From NCBI GenBank assembly GCA_963843605.1, contig CAWJLA010000010.1, positions 558,001 through 622,000 on the forward strand: a stretch of DNA of 64,000 nt. The letters run 5' to 3'. Both the position numbers and the translations under genes were made by a program. Numbering within the stretch: the stretch's first letter is position 1; each line of letters opens with the position of its first letter. The notes under the pieces were generated by a model. It ran no database searches. It was not told the DNA's origin and was given only the letters and a program-made list of their open reading frames with translations. Shown one piece after another: positions 1 through 9,246 of the stretch. This stretch comes from FEN-1297 sp963843605 (GTDB taxonomy: Bacteria > Bacteroidota > Ignavibacteria > Ignavibacteriales > Ignavibacteriaceae).

Positions 1-1371
1 TTAGGCAATAAAAAAATTATCCTCATAACGGGTCCGAATGCCGGCGGGAAAACCGTTGTGCTGAAAACCCTCGGTATTTTATCGTTGATGGTGCAGTCAG
101 GACTGCATATATCCGTTAGCCCCGATTCTAATTTTCATTTCTTCGACGACATACTGCTGGATATCGGTGATGCACAGTCTATTGAAGATGATTTATCCAC
201 TTTCAGCTCGCATTTGTCCAACATTAAACAGATTATTGAAAATGCGGATAAAAATTCTCTTGTTCTGCTTGACGAAATTGGAACCGGAACCGACCCGGCG
301 GAGGGCTCGGCGCTGGCGACGGCCGTTTTAATAAGTTTGCGGGATAGGCAGTCAACTGTTTTTGCTACTACACATCATGGGTCGTTAAAATTGATTGCCC
401 ACGATCTTGAAAGTTTTGAAAATGCCGCAATGGAATTCGATACTAAAAACCTTAAGCCTACATATGTTTTTAAATTCGGAATTCCGGGTTCAAGCTATGC
501 TTTTGAAGTTGCGAAAAGAATTGGTTTAGATGAAAGTTTTCTTAGTTTGGCTTCCGATTACCTTGACAAGGATAAACATAAACTTGAAAATTTTTTGGTG
601 GATATCGAATATCAATCACATGAACTTGAAGAGAAATTAAAGAAATTAGAGATAGAAAATTCAAGATTAAACGGGCTTTCGAATCTTTATAAGCAAAATA
701 TTGATAAACTTAATAAGGAAAAAAGTCTGATCCTTAAAAAAGCAAAATCGGAAGCTGACGATTATATTAAGGGTATTAATAAAAAAGTTGAACAAGTAAT
801 AAAAGAATTAAAGGAATCAAACGCCGAAAAGAGTATTATAAAAGAAGCAAAGCGGGTAATTGTTGAATTAAAAGAAGAAAATAAAAATTTAATTTCCGAA
901 GATTTTGATTTAGAACAGGAAAATTATAACTTTTCCGTCGGAAATTACGTTGCGCTTAAAAATACGGATACCAGCGGCGAGATTTTAGAAATAAATAAAT
1001 CTAAAGAGAAAGCATTACTTAAGATCGGTACTTTAAGAATGCAGGTCGATTTGGATAAACTTGTACCTGCAAAAAAAGAAAAATCAAAAGTTGAAAGCGG
1101 CGGTTACGGCAATTATTCCGTTGCGCCTGCAGAAATCAGGCTGGATATACGGGGTGAAAAACCTGAAGAAGCTGAGTTTGAAGTACTGAGATTTATAGAT
1201 AATGCCCACGCTTCCGGGCTTTCCAGAGTAGAAATACTGCACGGAAAGGGAGCAGGAGTTCTGAAAAAAATGGTGAACGAAATATTGAAAAAACATGATA
1301 AAGTAAGAAAAATTTACTTCGCGCCAATTGAATTCGGCGGTGATGGAATAACTATTGCAGAAATTAGTTAG
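1..1371 (+). CDS. mutS2: Endonuclease MutS2, C-terminal part (5' end outside window)
   Basis: The frame is open from base 1, so the N-terminus lies outside the window. The visible part begins just before a Walker A loop (GPNAGGKT, about residues 11-18) and includes a Walker B region (LLDEIGTGTDP) of the MutS ATPase. A long charged coiled-coil stretch follows, then a C-terminal Smr nuclease domain (LDIRG and HGKGAG motifs in the last 80 residues). The ATPase-coil-Smr order is diagnostic of MutS2 rather than mismatch-repair MutS1. The family acts on branched DNA and on stalled or collided ribosomes; which role applies here cannot be read from sequence. The biotin carboxylase gene starts 8 bases downstream. 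Confidence 0.93.
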   Translation, partial: LGNKKIILITGPNAGGKTVVLKTLGILSLMVQSGLHISVSPDSNFHFFDDILLDIGDAQSIEDDLSTFSSHLSNIKQIIENADKNSLVLLDEIGTGTDPAEGSALATAVLISLRDRQSTVFATTHHGSLKLIAHDLESFENAAMEFDTKNLKPTYVFKFGIPGSSYAFEVAKRIGLDESFLSLASDYLDKDKHKLENFLVDIEYQSHELEEKLKKLEIENSRLNGLSNLYKQNIDKLNKEKSLILKKAKSEADDYIKGINKKVEQVIKELKESNAEKSIIKEAKRVIVELKEENKNLISEDFDLEQENYNFSVGNYVALKNTDTSGEILEINKSKEKALLKIGTLRMQVDLDKLVPAKKEKSKVESGGYGNYSVAPAEIRLDIRGEKPEEAEFEVLRFIDNAHASGLSRVEILHGKGAGVLKKMVNEILKKHDKVRKIYFAPIEFGGDGITIAEIS

Positions 1372-1379
1372 CTTTTATT

Positions 1380-2882
1380 TTGTTTAAAAAAATATTAATT
1401 GCAAATAGAGGGGAAATTGCTGTCAGGATAATTCGGGCATGCCGGGAACTCGGTATTAAATCGGCTGCCGTTTATTCGGATGCAGATAAGACTTCTTTTC
1501 ATACGAGACTGGCCGATGAATCGTATTATATAGGTGAATCACTTCCTTCCGTATCATATCTGAATCAGGAAAAAATCCTAAACCTTGCAAAAAATATACA
1601 CGCGGATGCCGTACATCCGGGCTACGGATTTTTATCGGAAAACTCCGGATTTATAAAATTGCTGGAAGACAATAATATTAGTTTTATCGGACCCTCATCA
1701 AGTTCAGTTGCTATGATGGGGAGTAAAACTGCTGCCAGAGATTTAATGAAGAAACACGGGGTGCCGATTGTACCCGGAACAACCGAACCGATTAAAAATC
1801 ATGAGGAAGCTAAACGAGAAGCGGAAGTAATCGGTTACCCAGTCTTATTAAAGGCGGCAGAAGGAGGAGGCGGTAAAGGAATGAGAAAGGTTTCTTCCTC
1901 CGACGAATTCGATAGCTCATTTGAAGCAGCTCAAAGAGTTGCGTTAAAATCTTTCGGAAGCGGAGATATCTATATCGAAAAATATATCGAAAATCCTAGA
2001 CACATCGAAGTTCAAATAATAGCCGATAAAAAAGGAAATTATGCTCATATTTTCGAAAGAGAATGTTCAATACAAAGGCGGCATCAAAAAATAATAGAAG
2101 AATCGCCTTCGTCTTTTGTTGATCAGGATACACGGGATAAAATAACCGCTGCCGCTATAAATGCCGGTAAGGCATGCGGATATTATAATGCAGGAACTGT
2201 GGAATTTTTAATGGACCGGGATAAAAATTTTTATTTCCTCGAAATGAATACCCGTCTTCAGGTTGAACACCCTGTAACAGAATTGATATCCGGAATTGAT
2301 CTGGTAAAAGAACAGATTGCTATTGCCTGCGGTGAAGAGTTGTCATTTAAGCAGAATGATATTAAAATAAACGGACACGCTGTTGAATGCCGTATATATG
2401 CCGAAGATCCTGAAGAAAATTTTCTGCCTGCCACAGGAACTATCTTCGAATATAAAATACCGTCGGGACCCGGGATAAGAGTGGATGACGGATTCGGGCT
2501 GGGTTCAGTTATAAGTGTTTACTACGATCCTCTGATTGCCAAACTTATAAGCTGGGCAGGCGACAGGTCAAATGCAGTTACAAGAATGAGAAGAGCCTTA
2601 AGCGAGTTCGATATTTCCGGTCTGATAACTAACATACCCTTTTTAAAAGTAGTAATGGAAGACGAAAAATTCGCAGCCGGAGATATTAATATAAATTTTA
2701 TTGAGAACCGGTACGAGAATTTGTTAAGTGCTCTGGAAAAAGAAAACAATTCGGAAAACCTGGAAGAAGTAGCTGCTGTTTTTTCAGCTTTGCTTAAAAA
2801 TGATTTATCGATGAGAAAGAACGGAAAAACTAAAAATATTTCTATTAATAACAACAACTGGAATAAATTGTCATATGAATGA
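1380..2882 (+). CDS. Biotin carboxylase subunit of an acyl-CoA carboxylase
   Basis: ATP-dependent carboxylation of carrier-bound biotin, the first half-reaction of acetyl- or propionyl-CoA carboxylase. The N-terminal ANRGEIAVRI motif, the ATP-grasp glycine loop (EGGGGKGM, about residue 160) and the EMNTRLQVEHPVTE active-site strip (about residue 290) are all present. At 500 residues it is about 50 longer than a plain AccC, closer to the alpha subunits of propionyl- or methylcrotonyl-type carboxylases. The start is TTG; no better in-frame codon precedes the conserved N-terminus. It overlaps the carrier gene by 8 bases. No carboxyltransferase gene is in the window, so the acyl-CoA substrate is undetermined. 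Confidence 0.9.
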   Translation: MFKKILIANRGEIAVRIIRACRELGIKSAAVYSDADKTSFHTRLADESYYIGESLPSVSYLNQEKILNLAKNIHADAVHPGYGFLSENSGFIKLLEDNNISFIGPSSSSVAMMGSKTAARDLMKKHGVPIVPGTTEPIKNHEEAKREAEVIGYPVLLKAAEGGGGKGMRKVSSSDEFDSSFEAAQRVALKSFGSGDIYIEKYIENPRHIEVQIIADKKGNYAHIFERECSIQRRHQKIIEESPSSFVDQDTRDKITAAAINAGKACGYYNAGTVEFLMDRDKNFYFLEMNTRLQVEHPVTELISGIDLVKEQIAIACGEELSFKQNDIKINGHAVECRIYAEDPEENFLPATGTIFEYKIPSGPGIRVDDGFGLGSVISVYYDPLIAKLISWAGDRSNAVTRMRRALSEFDISGLITNIPFLKVVMEDEKFAAGDININFIENRYENLLSALEKENNSENLEEVAAVFSALLKNDLSMRKNGKTKNISINNNNWNKLSYE

Positions 2883-3375
2883 ATTTGTTGTGACAATTAA
2901 TAATCATAAAAGAACAATTAAATTAATATCTACTAATAAAATATTGTTATCAGGAAAAGAATATTCTTGCGAACTTTTACATTTATCGGGGAATGTATAT
3001 ATTTTACGTCTGAATAATAATTTTTATAATATCTCAATTGAAAGTATTTGCAACGGAAAGATTTCTTTAGTCGTAAGTGGAAATAGATTTGAAAGTGTTA
3101 TAAGAACTTCGCTTCAGGAAAAAGCCAGTCAGCTGCTTCAGCTATCGGGTATTTCTCAAAATAAAGTTGAAGTAAAAGCACCGATGCCGGGCATGATATT
3201 AAAAATTAATAAAACAGCGGGAGAATCGATCAAAAAAGGTGAGACAATCCTCATACTGGAAGCAATGAAAATGGAAAATGACCTTCGTGCTCCGAAAACC
3301 GGACTCATAAAGGACGTTTTCATGAAAGAAGGAACCGCTGTTGAAAAAGGCGCTGTGCTTTTTTCAATAGAGTAG
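2875..3375 (+). CDS. Biotin carboxyl carrier protein
   Basis: This protein carries the biotin that the upstream carboxylase charges. The C-terminal 80 residues form a biotinyl domain with the EAMKMEN motif (biotinylated lysine near residue 131), preceded by the usual APMPG strand. The N-terminal 85 residues are a poorly conserved region like the linker found in split acyl-CoA carboxylase alpha subunits. The 8-base overlap with the carboxylase gene implies translational coupling and a two-protein version of what is a single chain in many PccA/MccA enzymes. Confidence 0.88.
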   Translation: MNEFVVTINNHKRTIKLISTNKILLSGKEYSCELLHLSGNVYILRLNNNFYNISIESICNGKISLVVSGNRFESVIRTSLQEKASQLLQLSGISQNKVEVKAPMPGMILKINKTAGESIKKGETILILEAMKMENDLRAPKTGLIKDVFMKEGTAVEKGAVLFSIE

Positions 3376-3437
3376 TTTTTTTATTCTTTTTCCAGTTCAA
3401 AAATAGTATCCTAAATAATTATCCTTATGGAGGTCAC

Positions 3438-4676
3438 GTGAAAGTAAAAATAGTTACTTTCGTTTTTTTTGTAATGCTTGCTGCAAATGAAATATTTGCC
3501 GGCGGTTTCCAATTAAACGAGCATAGTGCCCGCGCAATGGCTATGGGCGGAGCTTTTACCGGATTGGCAGACGATCCTTCTGCTATTTATTTTAATGCTG
3601 CCGGAATAACTCAACTAAACGGTATCCATTTAATGCTGGGTTCCACTATGATTGCCCCGGTATTTTCATTCAGAGGTGTAGCTCCTACAGTTACAGAATA
3701 TGATGCAACAAAACAAACTTTTTTTCCCGTACATTTTTATGCTACTTACGGCGTTAATAAAGATTTAGCTATCGGCCTCGGTTTTACGAGCCCTTTCGGC
3801 TTGGGATCAAAATGGGATGATAATTGGGTTGGAAGATATTTAGCAATTGAGACTTCATTACAGGTTTTTGCAGTAACCCCGGTTGTTGCGTATAAGGTAC
3901 TCGATAATCTGTCTGTAAGTGCCGGACTTGTTTACAGTTTTGCCAATGTTAAAATATCACAAAAAACGCCTCAAACTCCTTTCGCCGGCGATGCTTTTAC
4001 TCATCTGGAAGGAAAGGATAATTCGGCGTGGGGATATAATTTCGGCGTATTTTTTAAACCTAGCGAAGATTTATCGCTTGGAGTTTCATATCACAGCCAG
4101 ATAAAATATAAATTCAAAGGTACGGCAACAACTACCGGAGCTGCTCAACTTGTGTCCGAATTGCCCAACGGCGATGCTCAGGCAAATCTTACAACTCCTT
4201 TTAATCTAGCTTTCGGTGCTGCTTACCGTGTGCTTCCTAAACTGTTGTTAAGCGCCGATTTCCAGTATGTCGGATGGTCGAGTTATGATACTCTTACAAT
4301 TAATTTCTCAAATCCGACGACAACGGTTTCAAGTCCCCGTATGTATGACAATTCATTTATAGTTCGTTTGGGAGGCGAGTATAATCTAACTGATAATCTT
4401 GATTTAAGAGCCGGTATTTACTTCGATAAAAATCCGGTAAAACCTGAATATGTAAATCCTTCATTACCGGAAGCCAACCGACTCGGATTCAGTTTTGGAC
4501 TCGGATATAAATTAATGGATAACATGTCCGTAAGTGCGGCTTACCTTTATATAAGAAATTCTCAATTAACCGTAACTGATTCTCAAGAACATTATTCTTT
4601 GGGCAACAGCGGATTTAACGGCACATACAATGCATACGCTAATTTGTTCTCGTTAACATTGTCATACAGTTTGTAA
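3438..4676 (+). CDS. OmpP1/FadL family outer-membrane transporter
   Basis: Predicted 412-residue beta-barrel with an N-terminal signal peptide ending near residue 21. The mature start (GGFQLNEHSARAMAMGGAFTG, then DDPSAIYFNAAGI) is the hallmark of the FadL/OmpP1 family, which moves hydrophobic compounds such as fatty acids across the outer membrane. The chain ends in an aromatic-rich beta strand (LFSLTLSYSL). The GTG start is fixed by a GGAGG ribosome-binding site at 3429-3433. It lies 21 bases before an SGNH lipoprotein gene, suggesting joint handling of esters or lipids; the substrate is inferred only from the family. Confidence 0.85.
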   Translation: MKVKIVTFVFFVMLAANEIFAGGFQLNEHSARAMAMGGAFTGLADDPSAIYFNAAGITQLNGIHLMLGSTMIAPVFSFRGVAPTVTEYDATKQTFFPVHFYATYGVNKDLAIGLGFTSPFGLGSKWDDNWVGRYLAIETSLQVFAVTPVVAYKVLDNLSVSAGLVYSFANVKISQKTPQTPFAGDAFTHLEGKDNSAWGYNFGVFFKPSEDLSLGVSYHSQIKYKFKGTATTTGAAQLVSELPNGDAQANLTTPFNLAFGAAYRVLPKLLLSADFQYVGWSSYDTLTINFSNPTTTVSSPRMYDNSFIVRLGGEYNLTDNLDLRAGIYFDKNPVKPEYVNPSLPEANRLGFSFGLGYKLMDNMSVSAAYLYIRNSQLTVTDSQEHYSLGNSGFNGTYNAYANLFSLTLSYSL

Positions 4677-4697
4677 TTTTACTAAGGAAATTATCAT

Positions 4698-6107
4698 ATG
4701 AAAAAACTAATATTAACTTTGTTTGCGGTTTTTCTCATCGTTTTTATTTATTCAGGATGTGAAGACAGAACTAATATAACCGCACCGCAGCTTAATCCTA
4801 AAAGCGGAAATGCTAATCTTACTACATTCGTTACCATCGGTAACAGCCTTACAGCCGGCTATCAGTCGGCAGCTTTATATGAAAGCGCGCAGAAATACTG
4901 TTTCGGCAAACAGATTGCAGATCAGGTAGGAACCAATTTTGAAGTGCCGTATATTTCAGACCCAGGGCTAGGGGGCAGAATGCAGGTGCAGTCGTTTAAC
5001 ATTGCAACCGGAAGTATCTCTATCAAAACCGACGGAAGCACAGGGCAGCCGCTTGAACTTACTTATCCCAAACCTTATAATAACCTGGGAATCCCGGGTG
5101 CTCTTTTATACGATGTTCTTAATGCAACCAGTTCTACAACATGTGCATCGTACGTTTTTGCCGGCTCGGCAAACCCACTTTTCGATGTCATTTTAAGGAA
5201 TCAAGGATCTCAGTTTGCGCAGGCTAAGGCTCTGCATCCTACTTTTATAACTCTTTGGATTGGTAATAATGACATACTCGGTTATGCAACTGCCGGAGGT
5301 ACTGTTGCATTTACTCCGGTAGTGCAATTCACCGGTTTGTATAATCAATTAGCCGACAGTATTGCGTCGTTAGGTGCTAACGTAGTAGTTGCTAATATTC
5401 CCGATGTAACCAGTATTCCTTTCTTTACGACCGTAGGTCCGGTAATTGCTTTAAAGATGTCGCAAAATCCCCAATTAACTACTTTCTATTATCAAACCAG
5501 CGATACTGCCAATCCGATCGGAACGGCGACAATTCCGGATCTCGCCGCAGGAAAAAAAATATTAGTAACATTGAAGGGACTTGAATATGCAGGAGACGTA
5601 ACCGGAAAATTCTACCAGGATTATGCCGGCGGCCAAGTTCCTCCCGGAGTTAACACTGCTTATCCGATGGGTTTTGCACCGAACAATCCATTCCCGAACG
5701 CTTTCGTTCTGGATCAATCTGAAATTACAACTGCAACAAATACTGTTGCTGCATATAATGCAGTTATTGCTGCCGCAGCGCAGGCAAAGGGATTCGGACT
5801 TTTTGATGTCAATGCATTCTTTAACAATATTGCTGCTCACGGAATTACCGAAAACGGAATTCATTTTACAACATCTTATGTAACCGGCGGACTTTTCAGT
5901 CTCGACGGCGTTCATCCGACCAGTGAGGGACAGGCGATTCTTGCGAATGAATTCATCAAAGTTATTAATAGTAAATTCGGCGGAAGTATTCCAATGATTG
6001 ATGTTTCGACTGTTCCAAACAGCCTGGAACTGGCAAAAGGAACTATGTATTCCGGTAATTTAATTCCGTCGTTTATGCACGGCTCGCTGGATCATATTTT
6101 GTTTTGA
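4698..6107 (+). CDS. SGNH/GDSL-type hydrolase lipoprotein
   Basis: Predicted secreted esterase or lipase anchored by lipid. The signal peptide ends in a lipobox (IYSGC, Cys about residue 21). SGNH block I is GNSLTAG (Ser about residue 50), the Asn block is WIGNNDIL (about 190), and block V is DGVHPTSEG (about 400), supplying the catalytic Asp and His. At 469 residues it is longer than the core fold, with inserts between blocks. It sits 21 bases after the FadL-type porin and is followed by a clear terminator at 6179-6203, so the two form a likely operon. The substrate is unknown. Confidence 0.82.
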   Translation: MKKLILTLFAVFLIVFIYSGCEDRTNITAPQLNPKSGNANLTTFVTIGNSLTAGYQSAALYESAQKYCFGKQIADQVGTNFEVPYISDPGLGGRMQVQSFNIATGSISIKTDGSTGQPLELTYPKPYNNLGIPGALLYDVLNATSSTTCASYVFAGSANPLFDVILRNQGSQFAQAKALHPTFITLWIGNNDILGYATAGGTVAFTPVVQFTGLYNQLADSIASLGANVVVANIPDVTSIPFFTTVGPVIALKMSQNPQLTTFYYQTSDTANPIGTATIPDLAAGKKILVTLKGLEYAGDVTGKFYQDYAGGQVPPGVNTAYPMGFAPNNPFPNAFVLDQSEITTATNTVAAYNAVIAAAAQAKGFGLFDVNAFFNNIAAHGITENGIHFTTSYVTGGLFSLDGVHPTSEGQAILANEFIKVINSKFGGSIPMIDVSTVPNSLELAKGTMYSGNLIPSFMHGSLDHILF

Positions 6108-6178
6108 AAATAAAAGTCGTAAATATGTTTTGACTTAAATGTTTTCACCAAATATGAAGAACATTAAGATTTAAAGTT

Positions 6179-6203
6179 ATACCCGCGAAAGCGGGTATTT
6201 TTT
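6179..6203 (+). terminator. Rho-independent terminator after the FadL/SGNH pair
   Basis: Eight-base-pair stem (ATACCCGC/GCGGGTAT) with a GAAA tetraloop, the right arm running straight into a T run. It lies about 70 bases after the SGNH stop codon. Confidence 0.85.
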
Positions 6204-6357
6204 ATTTTAGGCTTAACTAATTATGTATTCCCATTCCGGCCGGAAAAAAAATCGAGTGCCGGATATCCCAAATCATTTTTCTTAACTTAAATTATTAGAG
6301 TAGTCTTTTGCAACAGCTAGATATTTATAAGTGAAGATTCATCCGGAAAATTTTAAC

Positions 6358-6388
6358 TTGGGACAGCTTCTTTTTTAATTTATATTTG
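6358..6388 (+). promoter_or_regulatory. Candidate Bacteroidota-type promoter of the SPOR lipoprotein
   Basis: A TTG -33 element (6358-6360), a 20-base spacer and a TATATTTG -7 element (6381-6388) fit the TTTG-N19-TAnnTTTG form, 32 bases before the ATG. The -33 element is minimal. Confidence 0.4.
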
Positions 6389-6419
6389 TTTCGATTAATA
6401 ACTATTTTTGAGCCGTATT

Positions 6420-6890
6420 ATGAAATTTAAACTATTCTTCATTTATACAATCATTCCCTTTATTTTCGCAGCTTGTTCTGCTACCCAGCAAACGACCGAA
6501 ACAGTGAAAGATAAAACCCCGGAAAAAACTCCCAAGGACTCTTTATATGTTTTCGATTCGGTGCCGGCTGCAGATACTGCGAGTGCGGAAAATACTTTGC
6601 CTCCTAAAAAAACACAGGATAGACAGGCAAATCCGCAGCGCATGACAATGACATATTATGTCGTCCAGATAGGAGCTTTTACAACCAAAGAAAAGGCAGA
6701 TGAGTTTGCGGCATCGAGCAAATCAAAAATAAAATATAATATTGATGTCAATTATAACCCGGATGTTAAACTTTTTGTGGTTCAGCTGCTTCCGGAATAT
6801 ACTTCGCATTCGGATGCCGAAAGAGTAAGAAATGAAATATGGCAGCAGCAAGCCTTTAAGGATGCCTGGATCTCAACCGTGCAAAAATAA
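6420..6890 (+). CDS. SPOR domain lipoprotein
   Basis: Small periplasmic lipoprotein (156 residues) expected to bind denuded septal peptidoglycan. The signal peptide ends in a lipobox (IFAAC), followed by a low-complexity Lys/Pro/Thr linker and a C-terminal SPOR domain beginning at YYVVQIGAFTTKEKADE, about residue 80. I chose the ATG at 6420 over a TTG 12 bases upstream because it gives a normal lipoprotein signal. The gene stands alone, with its own candidate promoter and a terminator upstream. Confidence 0.8.
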   Translation: MKFKLFFIYTIIPFIFAACSATQQTTETVKDKTPEKTPKDSLYVFDSVPAADTASAENTLPPKKTQDRQANPQRMTMTYYVVQIGAFTTKEKADEFAASSKSKIKYNIDVNYNPDVKLFVVQLLPEYTSHSDAERVRNEIWQQQAFKDAWISTVQK

Positions 6891-7009
6891 CCTTACTGTT
6901 GAAATAACTTAATTGGTTAAAGGTAACTGTTTAATTTAATTTAATGATTTATAGGATAGGTTGGCAGTAATTTACTTTATAATTATTTACCGTGACCTTG
7001 CAAATTACT

Positions 7010-7040
7010 TTTGTAATGAACGTTAAATCATATATATTTG
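7010..7040 (+). promoter_or_regulatory. Consensus Bacteroidota promoter of ssb
   Basis: TTTG at 7010-7013, exactly 19 bases, then TATATTTG at 7033-7040. This matches the published Bacteroidota sigma-ABfr consensus (TTTG-N19-TAnnTTTG) at every fixed position. It predicts transcription from about 7047 and a leader near 100 bases. Confidence 0.65.
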
Positions 7041-7146
7041 CACCTATTTTAAAAATAAAAAGAAAATTATTTTTAGTAATAGAATCTTTCAAAAAGAATT
7101 ATTAAATTGAAAAGTTCCAAAACCAATAAAAAACAGAGGAGGTATA

Positions 7147-7569
7147 ATGGCCTTTTCCTTAAATAAAATTATGCTGATCGGTAATTTGGGCCGTGATGCA
7201 GAAACCAGATTCTCCAATCAGAATCTTTCCATAACTAATTTCTCCATTGCTACAACTAATAGTTATAAAGGAAAAGACGGCAACTGGCAGAATGAAACTA
7301 CTTGGCACAACATAGTTTCCTTCAATCTATCCGACTATTTCAAAGAAAACCTGAAAAAAGGCCGGAAGTTTTATATTGAAGGCAGACTTTCAAAAAGAGA
7401 ATACACTGATAAAGAGGGGATCAAGAGGTATTCTACGGAAGTTGTAGCCGAAAAGTTAATTCCGCTGGATAGTAGTGGGGGGGAATCTACTTACGGACAT
7501 GAAGCATCTGAGGGGAATGTTAGCGAACCTGATATTCAAACCGACGATAACAACGATCTCCCATTCTAA
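7147..7569 (+). CDS. ssb: Single-stranded DNA-binding protein
   Basis: OB-fold SSB of 140 residues that coats single-stranded DNA during replication and repair. The N-terminus (NKIMLIGNLGRDAETR) and the WHNIV strand are typical. The acidic tail ending DDNNDLPF is the protein-docking peptide (consensus DDDIPF). An AGGAGGT ribosome-binding site lies at 7137-7143, just before the ATG, and an exact-consensus promoter lies upstream, so strong independent expression is expected. Confidence 0.95.
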   Translation: MAFSLNKIMLIGNLGRDAETRFSNQNLSITNFSIATTNSYKGKDGNWQNETTWHNIVSFNLSDYFKENLKKGRKFYIEGRLSKREYTDKEGIKRYSTEVVAEKLIPLDSSGGESTYGHEASEGNVSEPDIQTDDNNDLPF

Positions 7570-7605
7570 CTAATTATGTATAACAAAACAGGAAACAAGT
7601 AATTC

Positions 7606-8889
7606 TTGGATGTTGATTGGCAACTTAAACTAATTTTCTTAATCATCTCTTTCATCTTGTCTGCCTTTTTTTCCGGTTCCGAGATCTCGCTTTTCTCTTT
7701 AGATCGGAGAAGACTTAAAAATGAAATCAAACCGAACTCATTGAGAGAAAGATATATTGAACGCTTACTGGAATATCCAAGACGATTGCTTGTTACTATC
7801 CTGATTGGAAATACTATAGTTAATGTAGCTGCATCGATAATAGCAGTTTCATTGGCGTTGGATTTTTCTGCCCTTTACGGAATTTCGCCGAATATTACCC
7901 TGACCGTACAAATAATTCTGCTAACGGTTTTAATCGTTATATTCGGCGAACTAATTCCGAAAGTATGGGCATCTAAAAATCCTCAGGCCTTTGCAAGGAT
8001 AGTTACGGTCCCGCTTTACTGGACAAGTGTAGTTCTTTTTCCGGTTGCGGAAACACTGACCGAAATTATCAAACTCATGGTTTCAAAATTAAAATTCGAT
8101 AAAAGTAAAACTGCTATTCTGCCCGATGAAATAAGCGACCTTGCAGAATTGGGCCACGAAAGAGGTTCCATTATAGAAGAAGAACACGGTCTGATAAACA
8201 GCATAGTCGGGTTCAGAAAAGTTACGGTGCACGAGGTTATGACACCAAGAGTGGATATGGTATCTATTTCCAGCGATACCGAGTTCGGTCAATTACTGGA
8301 AATAATTACCGCTTCCGGACACAGCAGAATTCCCCTTTACGAAGAAGATCTGGATAAAATTGTCGGGATATTATATGCAAAAGATATTCTGCCTTTCATA
8401 AAAAACTTGGAGCTAAGGAAGCAATTGTCTCTTCACTCGATTGCTCGAAAACCTCTGTTCATTCCCAGGTCTAAGATGATAAACGATTTGATGCATGAAT
8501 TTCAGGAGAAAAAAATGCATATTGCAATCGTGGTTGATGAATACGGGGGTACGGCCGGGTTAATTACTTTGGAAGATATACTTGAGGAGATAATAGGCGA
8601 AATAAGAGATGAATACGACAAAGAAGAAAATCAAATCACAAAGATCGGCGAAAATAAATATTTGGTTTTGGGAAAATTACCAGTCGATGATCTGAATGAA
8701 CTGCTAAATGTTGATCTATCTTTTCATGCAGGCAATTTTGAAACCATAGGCGGCCTGATTTTGAGTTATGCCGGACATATTCCAAAAGAAGGTTATTCTT
8801 TTCAGATGGAAAATCATAAGTTTACCGTCAAAGAGGTTTCTAACAAAAGGATTAAGAAAGTAGTTATAGAAAAACTATCAGCCGAATAA
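7606..8889 (+). CDS. HlyC/CorC (CNNM) family transporter
   Basis: Membrane protein of 427 residues with an N-terminal DUF21/CNNM region of about four membrane segments, including FSGSEISLFSLDRRRLK. A tandem CBS pair follows (VMTPRVDMVSI; IVVDEYGGTAGLITLEDILEEIIGEI), then a C-terminal CorC_HlyC domain. The family covers Mg2+/Co2+ efflux proteins and, in Bacteroidota, GldE-like proteins. The start is TTG, 36 bases after ssb; no ATG is available near the conserved N-terminus. It heads a run with the small membrane protein, MCE protein, ggt and acpS. The transported ion is not inferable. Confidence 0.85.
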   Translation: MDVDWQLKLIFLIISFILSAFFSGSEISLFSLDRRRLKNEIKPNSLRERYIERLLEYPRRLLVTILIGNTIVNVAASIIAVSLALDFSALYGISPNITLTVQIILLTVLIVIFGELIPKVWASKNPQAFARIVTVPLYWTSVVLFPVAETLTEIIKLMVSKLKFDKSKTAILPDEISDLAELGHERGSIIEEEHGLINSIVGFRKVTVHEVMTPRVDMVSISSDTEFGQLLEIITASGHSRIPLYEEDLDKIVGILYAKDILPFIKNLELRKQLSLHSIARKPLFIPRSKMINDLMHEFQEKKMHIAIVVDEYGGTAGLITLEDILEEIIGEIRDEYDKEENQITKIGENKYLVLGKLPVDDLNELLNVDLSFHAGNFETIGGLILSYAGHIPKEGYSFQMENHKFTVKEVSNKRIKKVVIEKLSAE

Positions 8890-8897
8890 AGGGAAAA

Positions 8898-9245
8898 ATG
8901 AAAAAAGGGTGTTTCGTAAAATCTATATTTATTCTCACTGTGCTGACCGCAGTGATTTTGTATTTAATTAATAATAAATTTGAATCAATGATTATAAATC
9001 CAGGCAAAGATTTCGCTATTAACCAGATGACAAAGGAAATGCATTTCGTTAAAGCTTCCCCGGAAAAAGATTCCCTCAAAAACCTTATCCGGAATTATGT
9101 TGCAAGAATAAAATCTTTTGATAAGGTATCCGAAAGAAGGATCGGTAATTTTGCCGATTCGCTAAAAATTGCATTGAAAGACAGCGTTATAAATCAATCG
9201 GAATATAATAATCTATACCACATTTTAAATCAAAAAGAAAATTAA
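8898..9245 (+). CDS. Small single-pass membrane protein next to mlaD
   Basis: Not recognised. The 115 residues have one N-terminal hydrophobic segment (about residues 8-24) and a charged, probably helical remainder predicted to be periplasmic. An AAAGGGA ribosome-binding site precedes the ATG. It starts 8 bases after the CorC-like gene and ends one base before the MCE gene. Position alone suggests an accessory role with the MCE protein, but no motif supports that. Confidence 0.6.
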   Translation: MKKGCFVKSIFILTVLTAVILYLINNKFESMIINPGKDFAINQMTKEMHFVKASPEKDSLKNLIRNYVARIKSFDKVSERRIGNFADSLKIALKDSVINQSEYNNLYHILNQKEN

Positions 9246-9246
9246 T

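Larger units (their letters stand above)
6108..6419. other. Intergenic region between SGNH lipoprotein and SPOR lipoprotein
   Basis: About 310 bases without a gene. It holds the terminator at 6179-6203, a perfect 12-base palindrome (TTCCGGCCGGAA, 6234-6245) of unknown meaning followed by an A run, and a candidate promoter at 6358-6388. Nothing else is recognised. Confidence 0.6.
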
